The notes below the pieces were generated by a model that was not told the origin of the DNA, searched no databases, and saw only the letters and a program-made list of their open reading frames with translations. Positions 43,782 through 52,674 of a stretch of DNA of 64,000 nt are shown here, piece by piece (within the stretch, counting starts at the first letter, position 1; each line of letters opens with the position of its first letter). Origin of the DNA: JAJZIH01 sp021785265 (GTDB lineage Bacteria; Pseudomonadota; Gammaproteobacteria; JAKAQQ01). The stretch lies in the NCBI GenBank assembly GCA_027338645.1, contig DAHWSH010000057.1:24068-88067 (forward strand), given 5' to 3'. Both the position numbers and the translations under genes were made by a program.

Positions 43782-44891
43782 TCAGCTGTGCACGGTGGAT
43801 TTCCGGCCCTGGCGGTAGTAGGCACCAAACCGGTTGTTCAAAAATTCGTCGAGCGAAAATTGTTCCTGGAGGATCAGTCCTCGGCTATTTGAAGCGAAAA
43901 CCAGATCAATGACTGCACAAATGCCAGCTGCAGTCGTGATCTGGATCGCGGACCAGAGCTGTTCGCCCACGCGATCCGGATAAACTGAATTCACATAGGT
44001 TTCCTCATAGAAAGCATTCCCGCGGTAGCCCGTGACATTGACGTAAATAAGGACAACATCCTGTTCGGTTCTGGGGATTGCTTTTTCGAGAATTGACTTG
44101 AGTGTCGCGCGGTCTCGGTTCAGTCCGAGATCGTTCATGAGAAACCGGACCAGTTCGCAATGTCCTGGATAGCGGATTGTTTTATAGGTCAGTGCATTGA
44201 TTTTGTTGCGGTAGGTCAGCGAGAGGGATCCCAGTCCGCCCGAGGTGTTAAATGCCTCGTAGCGCCGTCCCTCGAGTTCGATACTTTCGAGGCCTTCCAG
44301 GGGAAGCAGGTCGCTCTCTCTGCCCTCGAGAATGCCGCGGCAGCTATTTCCATACTCGTTGATCAGACCATCGGATGACCACGTCAGGGCGTATTTCAGC
44401 GAATTGGAAGGAAACTGAGGTAGGGCTCCGACCCGCAACTTAGCCTCTTCGAGCCGGTCGAAATGGGTCATGAGGTCATGGGCCACGATGCTGATGAAAC
44501 CTGGGGCCAGGCCACACTGAGGCACAAAAGCCGAGGCGGCACCCTGGCTGATTTCCGTGACCGCGTCGGTAACGGAAACATCTTCGGTGAGGTCAAAGTA
44601 GTGACAGTTGAGATGACGGGCCGTTTGTGCCACGTTGACATTGCAGTAGAAAGGAAGACTCGAAACCAGGGCGTCCACCTTGAGTCGGGCCGCAGTTTCA
44701 ACCAGCGGCTTGGCCTGGGAGGCATCCAGGACCAGGGGATGGATGGGAGATCCCGGGAAGGTGGCTGCAGCCCGACGAACGGCTTGTTCATCCTGGTCGG
44801 CGAGGTGGATTTGATAGTCTCCGGTGCGGGCCAGAAGCCCCCCGAGTAGCGTACCGATTTTCCCTGCTCCCAAGACGAGTACGTTCTTCAT
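43782..44891 (-). CDS. Saccharopine dehydrogenase-family protein (lysine degradation)
   Basis: A 369-residue Rossmann oxidoreductase. It starts MKNVLVLGAGKIGTLLGGLL (GxGxxG), then HLADQDE with the acid expected for NAD binding, and has VPQCGLAPGFISIVA and the GGLGSLSLTYRNKINALTYKT segment of the saccharopine dehydrogenase/lysine 6-dehydrogenase group. Paired with the ALDH7 gene it probably turns saccharopine or lysine into alpha-aminoadipic semialdehyde; sequence alone does not decide which. ATG 44891 follows GGAG; the frame upstream to 45041 lacks family similarity. Confidence 0.85.
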   Translation of the reverse strand: MKNVLVLGAGKIGTLLGGLLARTGDYQIHLADQDEQAVRRAAATFPGSPIHPLVLDASQAKPLVETAARLKVDALVSSLPFYCNVNVAQTARHLNCHYFDLTEDVSVTDAVTEISQGAASAFVPQCGLAPGFISIVAHDLMTHFDRLEEAKLRVGALPQFPSNSLKYALTWSSDGLINEYGNSCRGILEGRESDLLPLEGLESIELEGRRYEAFNTSGGLGSLSLTYRNKINALTYKTIRYPGHCELVRFLMNDLGLNRDRATLKSILEKAIPRTEQDVVLIYVNVTGYRGNAFYEETYVNSVYPDRVGEQLWSAIQITTAAGICAVIDLVFASNSRGLILQEQFSLDEFLNNRFGAYYRQGRKSTVHS

Positions 44892-45150
44892 GGCTTCAAC
44901 TCCAATGTGGCAGCCGACAGGCCTCCGCCACGGCCATGCCGGCCATTTAAGAGTCCCGGTCAGGAATCCGGCTTGCGGGTCTTGCCCGACTGCCGTGGCG
45001 CACTTGTAATTCTGCCAGTCTTTATCTACGATTCCAAGCACCCACTCGAACGAGGAGCTGACGATCCGCTGCTTCGCGGACGACTCTCAGATCACCGGGT
45101 GGGGTCAGGCGACCTCAACTCCACCTTAGATTCGAGAGATCGGGGAGAAC

Positions 45151-45543
45151 ATGATGAAAACTGAGGTTTTGATGTTGGGTTTGTCGGTCCTGCTGGGATT
45201 GTTGCAAATCGTGCTTCCCACGCTGGGCCCCGTTTCTGATCGTGGATTGCGCTGGGCATTGGGCCCGAGGGATGCTCTCTACCCTCCCGTAGCAGGGGTT
45301 TGGGGGCGACTGGATCGTGCCCTGCGCAATTTTCTCGAAACCTTCCCCTTGTTTGCCGCCTGCCTGCTCGCCGTGATCGCGATTGGGAAAACCAATGCAC
45401 TGACTATTCTCGGGAGTGAGCTTTATTTCTGGGCCCGGCTGTTTTACGTACCCACCTACGCCTTCGGGATCCCGATCCTGCGTACTTTGCTCTGGCTGGT
45501 CTCCGTGGTGGGGATCCTTTTTCTGGTTGTAGCCCTGCTCTAG
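45151..45543 (+). CDS. MAPEG-family membrane protein
   Basis: A 130-residue protein with four hydrophobic segments. The pattern R-x-x-x-N-x-x-E (ALRNFLETFPLFA) and the late FWARLFYVPTYAFGIPILRT are the MAPEG signature; relatives are microsomal glutathione transferases and leukotriene synthases, but the bacterial members are mostly uncharacterised. ATG 45151 or 45154 after GGGGAG. A hairpin at 45574-45589 follows the stop. It is divergent from the lysine-degradation genes. Confidence 0.85.
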   Translation: MMKTEVLMLGLSVLLGLLQIVLPTLGPVSDRGLRWALGPRDALYPPVAGVWGRLDRALRNFLETFPLFAACLLAVIAIGKTNALTILGSELYFWARLFYVPTYAFGIPILRTLLWLVSVVGILFLVVALL

Positions 45544-45573
45544 CCATTCTACCCACCGCCCTTAGGTTTTCAG

Positions 45574-45602
45574 GGCAGGAATACCTGCCGCTTGTGTTTT
45601 AT
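45574..45602 (+). terminator. Possible terminator after the MAPEG gene
   Basis: GGCAGG and CCTGCC flank an AATA loop, followed by GCTTGTGTTTTA. The short six-pair stem and the delayed T run make it a weak terminator at best; the T-rich end also serves as part of the tetR promoter. Confidence 0.5.
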
Positions 45603-45615
45603 TCATCTCAAGATT

Positions 45616-45634
45616 AGACTAGACCGTCTAGTCT
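45616..45634. promoter_or_regulatory. TetR-type operator overlapping the efflux operon promoter
   Basis: AGACTAGACCGTCTAGTCT is a 19-bp palindrome with perfect 9-bp arms around one central base. It begins within TAGACT (45615-45620), which lies 17 nt after TTGTGT (45592-45597), a plausible -35/-10 pair. The TetR regulator encoded 27 nt downstream is the obvious ligand, giving autorepression of the whole pump operon. Confidence 0.82.
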
Positions 45635-45660
45635 TTTATCCGATCAAAACGTTCCGTGCA

Positions 45661-46320
45661 ATGACTCTTCCTTCAGTGAACCCGGAGTGCAGCAGAAGGT
45701 CCAGCGCCCATGAACGGGAAGCCCTCATTCTGGGAGCTGCACGGCGCGTCTTTCTTGAGCTGGGTTTCGGCAGCGCCACCATGGACGCCATTGCAATCGC
45801 TGCGGGGGTTTCCAAGCAAACGGTCTACAACCATTTTGGTTCCAAGGAAGAACTGTTTGCATCCATGGTCAGAACCGGCTGTCAGGAACTCCTCGAGGTT
45901 TTACGCGTGGGTGCCGGATCTGAAGATCCAGAGCAGGTTCTGCGGTGCATGGGGCGGCAATTTCTGGAAATGGCCCTTCAGCCGGAAAAACTGGCGCTGC
46001 GACGGGTGCTCTTGGCCGAAATTGCCCAGTTCCCGGAGTTGGGCCAGATCTATTACCGTTCCGGTCCAGCGTTCTTGCGGGAGCTACTCGCGGAGTATCT
46101 GGCTAAGCAGGATCACGAGGGTTTTCTGGTCGTGGAGAATCCCCCACTTTTAGCAGATCAGTTCGTGGGCATGCTTGCTTCGTGCCTGATGAAAGCCGAA
46201 CTTGGCATCAAGCCGGAAATGACACCGGATGAACGCGAGCGTTATATCGATCACGCGGTGAATCTGGTGATACGGGCTACACGTCCGGCAACCGCTTCTG
46301 CTTCCAGGAAAGAAGGTTGA
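45661..46320 (+). CDS. TetR/AcrR-family repressor of the RND efflux operon
   Basis: A 219-residue regulator. The N-terminal helix-turn-helix is canonical: ILGAARRVFLELGFGSATMD followed by IAIAAGVSKQTVYNHFGSKEE. The C-terminal ligand domain is alpha-helical. It is the first gene of the operon with the pump genes, the outer-membrane factor starting 5 nt after its stop, and it has a matching palindromic operator in its own promoter. ATG 45661 is chosen since the frame back to 45592 includes the operator itself. Confidence 0.92.
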   Translation: MTLPSVNPECSRRSSAHEREALILGAARRVFLELGFGSATMDAIAIAAGVSKQTVYNHFGSKEELFASMVRTGCQELLEVLRVGAGSEDPEQVLRCMGRQFLEMALQPEKLALRRVLLAEIAQFPELGQIYYRSGPAFLRELLAEYLAKQDHEGFLVVENPPLLADQFVGMLASCLMKAELGIKPEMTPDERERYIDHAVNLVIRATRPATASASRKEG

Positions 46321-46325
46321 ATGAG

Positions 46326-47834
46326 ATGTCGCGAACGCGTTCATTTGGCTGGATTTTCGGAGGAGGGGGACTCCTGCTCTTGTCGGGTTGCACGATCGGG
46401 CCCCGATTCCAGCGGCCAGCACCGCCTCCCGTAAACCGTTATACCGCCTCGAGTGCCATCTCCGGAAGCCATCGCTACCCCGGGATTGCTCGTCAAACCT
46501 TTATCCACGGGAAAGCGGTGGGATCCCGTTGGTGGCACCAGTTCAGAAATAATGATTTGAATGCCTGGGTCCGGGAAGCCCTGGCGAACAATCCCGGACT
46601 GCATTCTGCGACGGCTATCCTCCTGGAAGCGCATTATGCCCTGCGGGCTGACCAAGGTATTTTCTTTCCCCAGATTTCTCTGGGACTGAGCGGTGAAAGG
46701 AACCGTAGTTCAGGTGCGACGTCCGGCGGGGTTTTCAGCCCCCCCCTGTTCAACCTGTACAACGGCGGGGTATCCGTCAGTTATTACCCGGATATCTTTG
46801 GACTCAATCGTCTCCTGACCAACCAGGCCAGGGCCCAGGAAGCTGTGGCTCGCGATGAACTGGATGCGGCTCGACTGACGCTTGAGGGAGATGTCCTCGA
46901 CACCGTTTTCAACTGGGTTGCCCTGAACCGGGAAATCCAGGCCCAAGAGAGAAGCATCTCAGATCAACATGAGCTTTTAACCCTCGTTGAAAAAAGCTAC
47001 CGGCTGGGTGCCGATTCTTTGCTTGATGTCGAAAACCAGAAAAGCACCTTGGCGAGTGCCGAGGCGGTGCTCCCGCCATTGGAAATCGACCGTGCGGACG
47101 AGTCCCATCTCTTGGCCATTTATCTCGGTCGCTTTCCCGCCCAGCTGGCCCATCTTCCGAATACCGGTTTTCGCGGAATTCGCCTTCCCCGACACTTGCC
47201 CCTCGTACTGCCTTCCCGGTTGATTCTGACCCGACCTGACATCCGTGCTGCCGAGGCCCAGCTGGTGGCGGCCAATGCACAAGTCGGTCAGGCGGTGGCC
47301 CGGATGTACCCGCTCATCGAACTGACTGGAAGCGCAGGAGTGGAAAGCAACCACTGGTCCGAGCTTTTCCTATCAGCCAGCCGGATCTGGAACATCGCCG
47401 CTGCGCTCACGCTACCGATCTTCGAGGGGGGGACCCTGGTTGCCGAGAAAGATGAAGCCGAAGCTTCCTACCGTTCCCTTTTTGCCAACTACGAATCGAC
47501 TGTTCTCGATGCCTTCGGGCAGGTGGCCAATGTCTTGCGTGCGATTGAACACGACTCCACCACATATGGTGCTGATCGCCGTGCGCTCCAGGCTGCACGA
47601 CGGGCTTTTGCCTTGGTTCATGTGGAATATGTCGAAGGTGCGGTGGATTACCTCAGTGTTCTGACCACGGAAACCCAACTGGAACAGGCCCGAATTGCTG
47701 AAATCCGCGCCCATCTCCAACGGTATACCGATACCGTCGCGCTGTATGTCGCCTTGGGCGGTGGCCGCCTGCCTGGAAGCTCATCTCCCGCTTCATCCCT
47801 CAATCATCAACCCGTTCCTCGAGATACGCCATGA
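46326..47834 (+). CDS. Outer-membrane efflux lipoprotein (NodT/TolC family)
   Basis: A 502-residue trimeric outer-membrane channel protein. It has a lipoprotein signal (LLLLSGC, so Cys near residue 22 is likely lipidated), then the two-fold repeated helical hairpins of the family, with GASxFFP-like DQGIFFPQISLGL and LILTRPDIRAAEAQL, both typical of NodT-type factors. ATG 46326 has AGAAGG at good spacing; the TTG at 46317 overlaps the tetR stop. It overlaps the periplasmic adaptor gene by 4 nt. Confidence 0.93.
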   Translation: MSRTRSFGWIFGGGGLLLLSGCTIGPRFQRPAPPPVNRYTASSAISGSHRYPGIARQTFIHGKAVGSRWWHQFRNNDLNAWVREALANNPGLHSATAILLEAHYALRADQGIFFPQISLGLSGERNRSSGATSGGVFSPPLFNLYNGGVSVSYYPDIFGLNRLLTNQARAQEAVARDELDAARLTLEGDVLDTVFNWVALNREIQAQERSISDQHELLTLVEKSYRLGADSLLDVENQKSTLASAEAVLPPLEIDRADESHLLAIYLGRFPAQLAHLPNTGFRGIRLPRHLPLVLPSRLILTRPDIRAAEAQLVAANAQVGQAVARMYPLIELTGSAGVESNHWSELFLSASRIWNIAAALTLPIFEGGTLVAEKDEAEASYRSLFANYESTVLDAFGQVANVLRAIEHDSTTYGADRRALQAARRAFALVHVEYVEGAVDYLSVLTTETQLEQARIAEIRAHLQRYTDTVALYVALGGGRLPGSSSPASSLNHQPVPRDTP

Positions 47835-48937
47835 TCAAGTCAAAAAACCGGATTCTCCTGCGCACAGCGATCGCGGTCTTGGTGGCATTGGGCCTGCTTT
47901 TTGGGATCAAGTTCTGGCTGGGCTATGAGCAGTACCAGGCCATGGCCCATCGCGGACCCATGCAAGTCAGTGTGACCGTATCTCCGGTTCGCTCCATGTC
48001 TTGGCAGACCCAATTCCATGCTGTGGCTGATATCACTGCGGTTTCCGGGGTAGAGCTCACCCCCCAGCTCTCGGGAGAGATCACCGCGATTGATTTTCAT
48101 TCTGGGGAGTATGTGCACCGGGATCAGTTGTTGGTGGAAATCGACAACTCAAACCAGCTGGCACAGCTGGCCAGCGACCGGGCGGCCCTGGAGCTGGCCG
48201 ACGTAAACTATCGACGGGATCAGCGACTGTATGAAGCCAAAGCCGCCAGTCGCTCGGTTTTGGATACCGCGATGGCCAACCGGAATAGTGCACGAGCGGC
48301 CGTGGCCAATGACGAAGCAACCTTGCGAAAACTGGCTTTCCGTGCTCCGTTTTCAGGCTGGATCGGTGTCCGGGACGTCAGTGTGGGGCAGTACCTGACA
48401 CCCGGGACCCCGATCGCAGCGCTCAATGCCTGGAATCCGCTGCGAGTTCAGTTTACGGTCCCCCAAAACCGGATGCCACTGCTTCATCCGGGTCAACCCG
48501 TCCGACTGTCGGTCGATGCGTACCCGGACCGGATTTTTCAGGCTCGGGTCCTTGCTTTAAGCTCACGGGTCAACCCAGCCACCCGCAATGTCACGGTGGA
48601 TGCCACCCTCCCGAACCCCCACGATCTTTTGCGTCCCGGCATGTTTGGGGAAGTCACGGTTCACCTGGGAAAACCCCGGATGTTGATCGTGGTCCCGCGC
48701 GAGGCGCTCACCTACAGCACATTTGGCGACTATGTCTACGTCATCCATCACCGCAAGTTTCCTGGGGGACATGAGTTGCCGGTCGCGATTGCGACCTCGG
48801 TCCGGGTCGGCTCGACCCGGGGAATCTGGACACCGATCATAAGCGGCCTCAAGCTGGGGGAACAGGTTGTCGTGGCGGGCCAAGTCAAGCTGAGAAGCGG
48901 CATGCCGGTCATCCTCCACCCGGCGACGTCGCACTGA
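47831..48937 (+). CDS. RND efflux periplasmic adaptor (membrane fusion protein)
   Basis: A 368-residue HlyD-type adaptor that joins the inner-membrane pump and outer-membrane channel. It has one N-terminal membrane anchor (residues 10-30), a lipoyl half (LSGEITAIDFHSGEYVHR), a short helical hairpin with AASRSVLDTAMAN, the second lipoyl half (FRAPFSGWIGVRDVSVGQYL), and a beta-barrel/membrane-proximal region (FQARVLALSSRVNPATRNVT). No lipobox, so it is anchored by its helix. It starts inside the end of the outer-membrane factor gene. Confidence 0.94.
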   Translation: MIKSKNRILLRTAIAVLVALGLLFGIKFWLGYEQYQAMAHRGPMQVSVTVSPVRSMSWQTQFHAVADITAVSGVELTPQLSGEITAIDFHSGEYVHRDQLLVEIDNSNQLAQLASDRAALELADVNYRRDQRLYEAKAASRSVLDTAMANRNSARAAVANDEATLRKLAFRAPFSGWIGVRDVSVGQYLTPGTPIAALNAWNPLRVQFTVPQNRMPLLHPGQPVRLSVDAYPDRIFQARVLALSSRVNPATRNVTVDATLPNPHDLLRPGMFGEVTVHLGKPRMLIVVPREALTYSTFGDYVYVIHHRKFPGGHELPVAIATSVRVGSTRGIWTPIISGLKLGEQVVVAGQVKLRSGMPVILHPATSH

Positions 48938-48950
48938 CACGGAGACCGCT

Positions 48951-51900
48951 GTGCGATTTACCGATCTGTTTATTCGCCGCCCGGTTCTCGCGACGGCCCT
49001 CAATCTGATTGTTCTGATCCTCGGGTTACGGGCATGGACCTCGATGACGATCGAGGAGTATCCCCCGGTGACGAGTACGCTCATCACCGTGACGACGGCT
49101 TATCCCGGTGCCGATCCCCGCACGGTCCAGGGCTTCGTGACGGCACGACTGGAACAGGCGGTTGCTCAGGCGCCCGGCATCGATTACATGACTGCGGTCA
49201 GTGCAGAGGGGCTCTCGACCGAAACGGTCTACATGAAGCTCAACTATAACCCCAATGCGGCAGTGGCCCAGATCCTGTCCAAGGTTCAGCAGGTCCAGAA
49301 CCAGCTGCCTCCGGGTACCCTGGCTCCCGTCATCAACGAGACGGTGGGTGACCAGACGGCCCTGATCTATCTCTCCTTTTATAGCCGGACCCTGAACCAA
49401 CAGGAAGTCAACGATTATGTCCTGCGTGTGGCCCAGCCGATGATCCAAGGGGTACCCGGCGTCGGTGAAGCACAAATCGTTCCAGCCGGAACTGGGCCAA
49501 GCGGAAATAGTTATGTGCTGCGGGCCTGGCTGAATCCGAACCGCATGACGTCACTCGGTATCACGCCAGCCATGGTCTCGGCTGCCCTGGCTGCAAACAA
49601 TTTCATCAGCACAGTCGGACGAACCAAGTCGGGTGGCGTTGCACAAACCATCAGCGCGGAAACCTCGATCAATAACGTCAATGCATTTAAGCGACTGGTC
49701 GTCGCACAAGTGGGCAACACATTGATTCACCTGTCCGATGTGGCACGGGTAACCCTCGGCGCCCAGAACTATAACCAGGCGGTTTATTACAACGGAACCC
49801 CGGCCGTTTTCATCGGTGTCTTCCCGACTCCAGGTGCCAACAGTCTGACTGTCGCACATGGGGTCCACCTGGCTTTCGCGCGCATGCGTCGGAACCTGCC
49901 ACCTGGGATTCATGTGGCCATTCCCTACGACGGCAGTCGTTTTATCGTCGAATCGATTCACGAGGTGATGATCACGATTGCCATCACCCTGGCCATCGTG
50001 GTGGTCGTGATCTTCCTGTTTCTGGGATCCCTCCGCTCGCTGACGATTCCCGCAGTGGCGATCCCACTTTCGGTTATCGGTGCCGGTATCTTCATGTCGA
50101 TTGCCGGATATTCGGTCAATCTGCTGACCCTCCTGGCCGTTGTGCTGGCCATTGGTCTCGTGGTCGATGACGCCATTATTGTCGTTGAAAATATCCATCG
50201 GCTGATGGAATCGGGCCAATCGGCCCGGGATGCGGCCATTCACGGGGCACGAGAACTGGCTGCCCCGATCATCGTCATGGCCACGACGTTGGCGGCTGTG
50301 TTCGCGCCCATTGGATTGACCGGAGGGCTCACCGGTGCCCTGTTTTCGCAGTTTGCCTTTACTCTGGTTTTTGCGGTGGCCGTCTCGGCTCTGGTGGCCC
50401 TGACCCTGTCCCCGGTCCTGTCTTCAAAAGTCTTGCGTCCCGCGAAAAGCCATGGATTTGCCCACTGGACAGATACGACTTTTGATCGGATCCGGAAGTC
50501 TTATGTCCGGTCTCTGGAGACCGTGATCGAGTACCGGACGGCCTTGCTCGTCGTGATTGTTGCCATTTTGGTCTCGATTCCCATTTTTTTCCTGAATATT
50601 CCCTCTGAACTGGCTCCGACAGAGGACCAGGGCCTGCTTTTGGTCTCGGCGACAGCACCACCGACCGCAACCCTCAAGTATCTCAATCACTACGCTGCCC
50701 AGATTCGCTCCGTTTTCCAGTCATTCCCCGAAACCAAGCAGGTTTTCCAGATCAATGGCGTTTCCTTGACCGGAGGAGCCGGCAACAACGCCAGCATCAA
50801 TGGCATGAAACTGGTCAGTTGGAAAGACCGCTCTAAAACACAGATGCAGCTCTTGGCTCCTTTGCAGGCAAAACTCAACCAGCTGACGGGTGTTCAAGCG
50901 GCGGCCTTCCAGAAGCCCACCCTGCCCGGTTCGCCAACCGGTTTTCCGGTCCAGTTCGTCCTGACTACGAGCGGCTCCTACCTCACGCTGGATCATTTGG
51001 CCTCAGAAATGATCGGACGGGCCATGCAAAGCCATGAGTTCCTGTTCCTGACCAAAGATCTCCGTTACGACAACCCGCAGGTCCGGCTGAAAATCCACCG
51101 CAATCTGGCGGCCAGCATGGGAATCACCATGGCGGAGCTGAGTGACAACCTGAGCCCGTTGCTCAGTGGCAACTACGTCAACCGGTTCGATCTGGGTGGA
51201 CGGAGCTATAAGGTGATCCCCCAGGTGCCTGATCGCTACCGAGCCTACCCTCAGATGTTGGGACGCTACTATATTCCGACGGGAACAGGAGCCTTGATCC
51301 CACTGTCCACAGTGGTTTCCGTGCATGCGGTGACTCAACCGGAGTTTTTACCACAGTTCCAACAGTTGAACTCTGCCACCGTGGAAGGGGTCATGGCGCC
51401 GGGGGTGACCTTGGGCCAGGCCTTGTCCGATCTCCGCAACTTGGCCCACCAGATCTTGCCCCGGGGGTTCAGCTACGGTTATGCCGGGCTGTCCCGCCAG
51501 TTCATGCAGCAAGGCAATACCTTTCTGATCACTTTTCTCCTGGCCGTGATCTTGGTTTACCTCTTGTTGGCTATGCAGTTCGAGAGCTTCCGGGATCCAT
51601 TGATTGTCATGATCACGGTCCCCATGGCGATCTCAGGTGCACTTGTTTTCATGTACTACGGGGCGGCCACGATCAACATCTATACGGAAGTGGGACTGGT
51701 TACCCTGATCGGACTGATCACGAAACAAGGCATCCTGATTGTTCAGTTCGCCAATACGATCCAGGAAGACGAGGGACTCGATCGCATCCGGGCGGTTGTC
51801 CAGGCTTCGAGTATCCGCTTGCGTCCAATCCTCATGACCACGGGAGCGATGGTTTTCGGTGCGGTGCCTCTGATTCTCGCAGTGGGTCCCGGGGCGGTCA

Positions 51901-52022
51901 GCCGTTTCGACATGGGGCTGGTCATCGCGGCTGGCTTGGCCATTGGAGCCTTGTTCTCGCTTTATGTGGTTCCCGTGTTCTACTCCTACCTAGCGACGAA
52001 CAAATCCCCAACTGCCAACTGA
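48951..52022 (+). CDS. RND-family multidrug efflux transporter (HAE1 type)
   Basis: A 1023-residue inner-membrane proton-driven pump of the AcrB/MexF class. Twelve hydrophobic segments, two large periplasmic loops, and the proton-relay Asp pair in GLVVDDAIIVVENIHR are present; so is the opening FTDLFIRRPVLATALNL. Substrates cannot be told from the sequence. The start is GTG 48951 after GGAG. It ends the TetR-controlled operon; no clear terminator follows, and an IS remnant begins 64 nt downstream. Confidence 0.95.
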   Translation: MRFTDLFIRRPVLATALNLIVLILGLRAWTSMTIEEYPPVTSTLITVTTAYPGADPRTVQGFVTARLEQAVAQAPGIDYMTAVSAEGLSTETVYMKLNYNPNAAVAQILSKVQQVQNQLPPGTLAPVINETVGDQTALIYLSFYSRTLNQQEVNDYVLRVAQPMIQGVPGVGEAQIVPAGTGPSGNSYVLRAWLNPNRMTSLGITPAMVSAALAANNFISTVGRTKSGGVAQTISAETSINNVNAFKRLVVAQVGNTLIHLSDVARVTLGAQNYNQAVYYNGTPAVFIGVFPTPGANSLTVAHGVHLAFARMRRNLPPGIHVAIPYDGSRFIVESIHEVMITIAITLAIVVVVIFLFLGSLRSLTIPAVAIPLSVIGAGIFMSIAGYSVNLLTLLAVVLAIGLVVDDAIIVVENIHRLMESGQSARDAAIHGARELAAPIIVMATTLAAVFAPIGLTGGLTGALFSQFAFTLVFAVAVSALVALTLSPVLSSKVLRPAKSHGFAHWTDTTFDRIRKSYVRSLETVIEYRTALLVVIVAILVSIPIFFLNIPSELAPTEDQGLLLVSATAPPTATLKYLNHYAAQIRSVFQSFPETKQVFQINGVSLTGGAGNNASINGMKLVSWKDRSKTQMQLLAPLQAKLNQLTGVQAAAFQKPTLPGSPTGFPVQFVLTTSGSYLTLDHLASEMIGRAMQSHEFLFLTKDLRYDNPQVRLKIHRNLAASMGITMAELSDNLSPLLSGNYVNRFDLGGRSYKVIPQVPDRYRAYPQMLGRYYIPTGTGALIPLSTVVSVHAVTQPEFLPQFQQLNSATVEGVMAPGVTLGQALSDLRNLAHQILPRGFSYGYAGLSRQFMQQGNTFLITFLLAVILVYLLLAMQFESFRDPLIVMITVPMAISGALVFMYYGAATINIYTEVGLVTLIGLITKQGILIVQFANTIQEDEGLDRIRAVVQASSIRLRPILMTTGAMVFGAVPLILAVGPGAVSRFDMGLVIAAGLAIGALFSLYVVPVFYSYLATNKSPTAN

Positions 52023-52086
52023 AAAACGAACCGGGGGTTAGAGACAGGAACGGTACGGTCCAGACACATAGGTAATACATTCGTAC

Positions 52087-52410
52087 GGAGACATGGGTAA
52101 CAGTTGTATTACACTGACGGACACCGAAGGAGGTGCCCATGCCATGGAGCCCCACGGCACCCAGGGACTAGCGAACCCAATTCATTGCCGATTTCCTGCG
52201 CCAAGGTCCGGCCGGATTGGAGGCGCGATCCCGCCACCCCGCGCATTTACCGAACGCGATGCCCGAGGAAATCGTTCAGTCCTTCCTGTAAGTGCGCCGC
52301 TGCTATCTGGAACACCTACTTCGGACCGCTCAAGCTGGAAAGGCTGCACGAGCGGCACATGCGCATCGGGGACGAATATGGCAGACTAAAACGTGTAACC
52401 TATGTCCCCA
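52087..52410 (+). mobile_element. Decayed IS481-family element
   Basis: Imperfect inverted ends are visible: GGAGACATGGGTAACAG at the left (52087-52103) and, complementing it, CGTGTAACCTATGTCCCCA at the right (52392-52410). A second GACACATAGGTAATAC just upstream (about 52060) may be another end. The interior keeps only the first and last parts of the transposase, so the element has lost about two thirds of the usual length of such elements. Confidence 0.72.
52139..52408 (+). pseudogene. IS481-family transposase remnant
   Basis: From ATG 52139 the translation MPWSPTAPRD, stop, RTQFIADFLRQ, then GPAGLEARSRHPAHLPNAMP matches the N-terminal domain of IS481 transposases with a TAG nonsense codon and a small deletion of the helix-turn-helix. 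In another frame, YFGPLKLERLHERHMRI followed by DEYGRLKR is the C-terminal end of the same family. The catalytic DDE core between them is gone. Confidence 0.78.
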
Positions 52411-52674
52411 GACTATTTTGTTACCGATGTTCTCCACCGATCAAACTGCAGTCCGAAAACAGAAGAAAATACCCGCTCATGATTGCCCATGAGGCTTGCT
52501 TCATTTGAGCATCGGAATACACCGGTACCCTCCACCGTGGGGATCCCTCGTTTCCGGACCCATGAGTCCTGTCTCATTTGAAAAGATTGATGAGAAATTC
52601 GGATCAGGAGCCGGATGAATACTCCCAGACCGGCCATCAGGTAAAATTTATGGGAAAGTCGAAGCCCCGCTACC
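52411..52674. other. Intergenic region before icd
   Basis: No gene is supported here. A TAAAAT hexamer at 52642-52647 lies 28 nt before the icd start and could be its -10, but no good -35 is present at the right distance. Confidence 0.4.

Noticed and set aside
44892..45041. 50-residue N-terminal extension of the saccharopine dehydrogenase-like protein
   Set aside because: The Rossmann motif must be close to the N-terminus, and ATG 44891 has GGAG before it.
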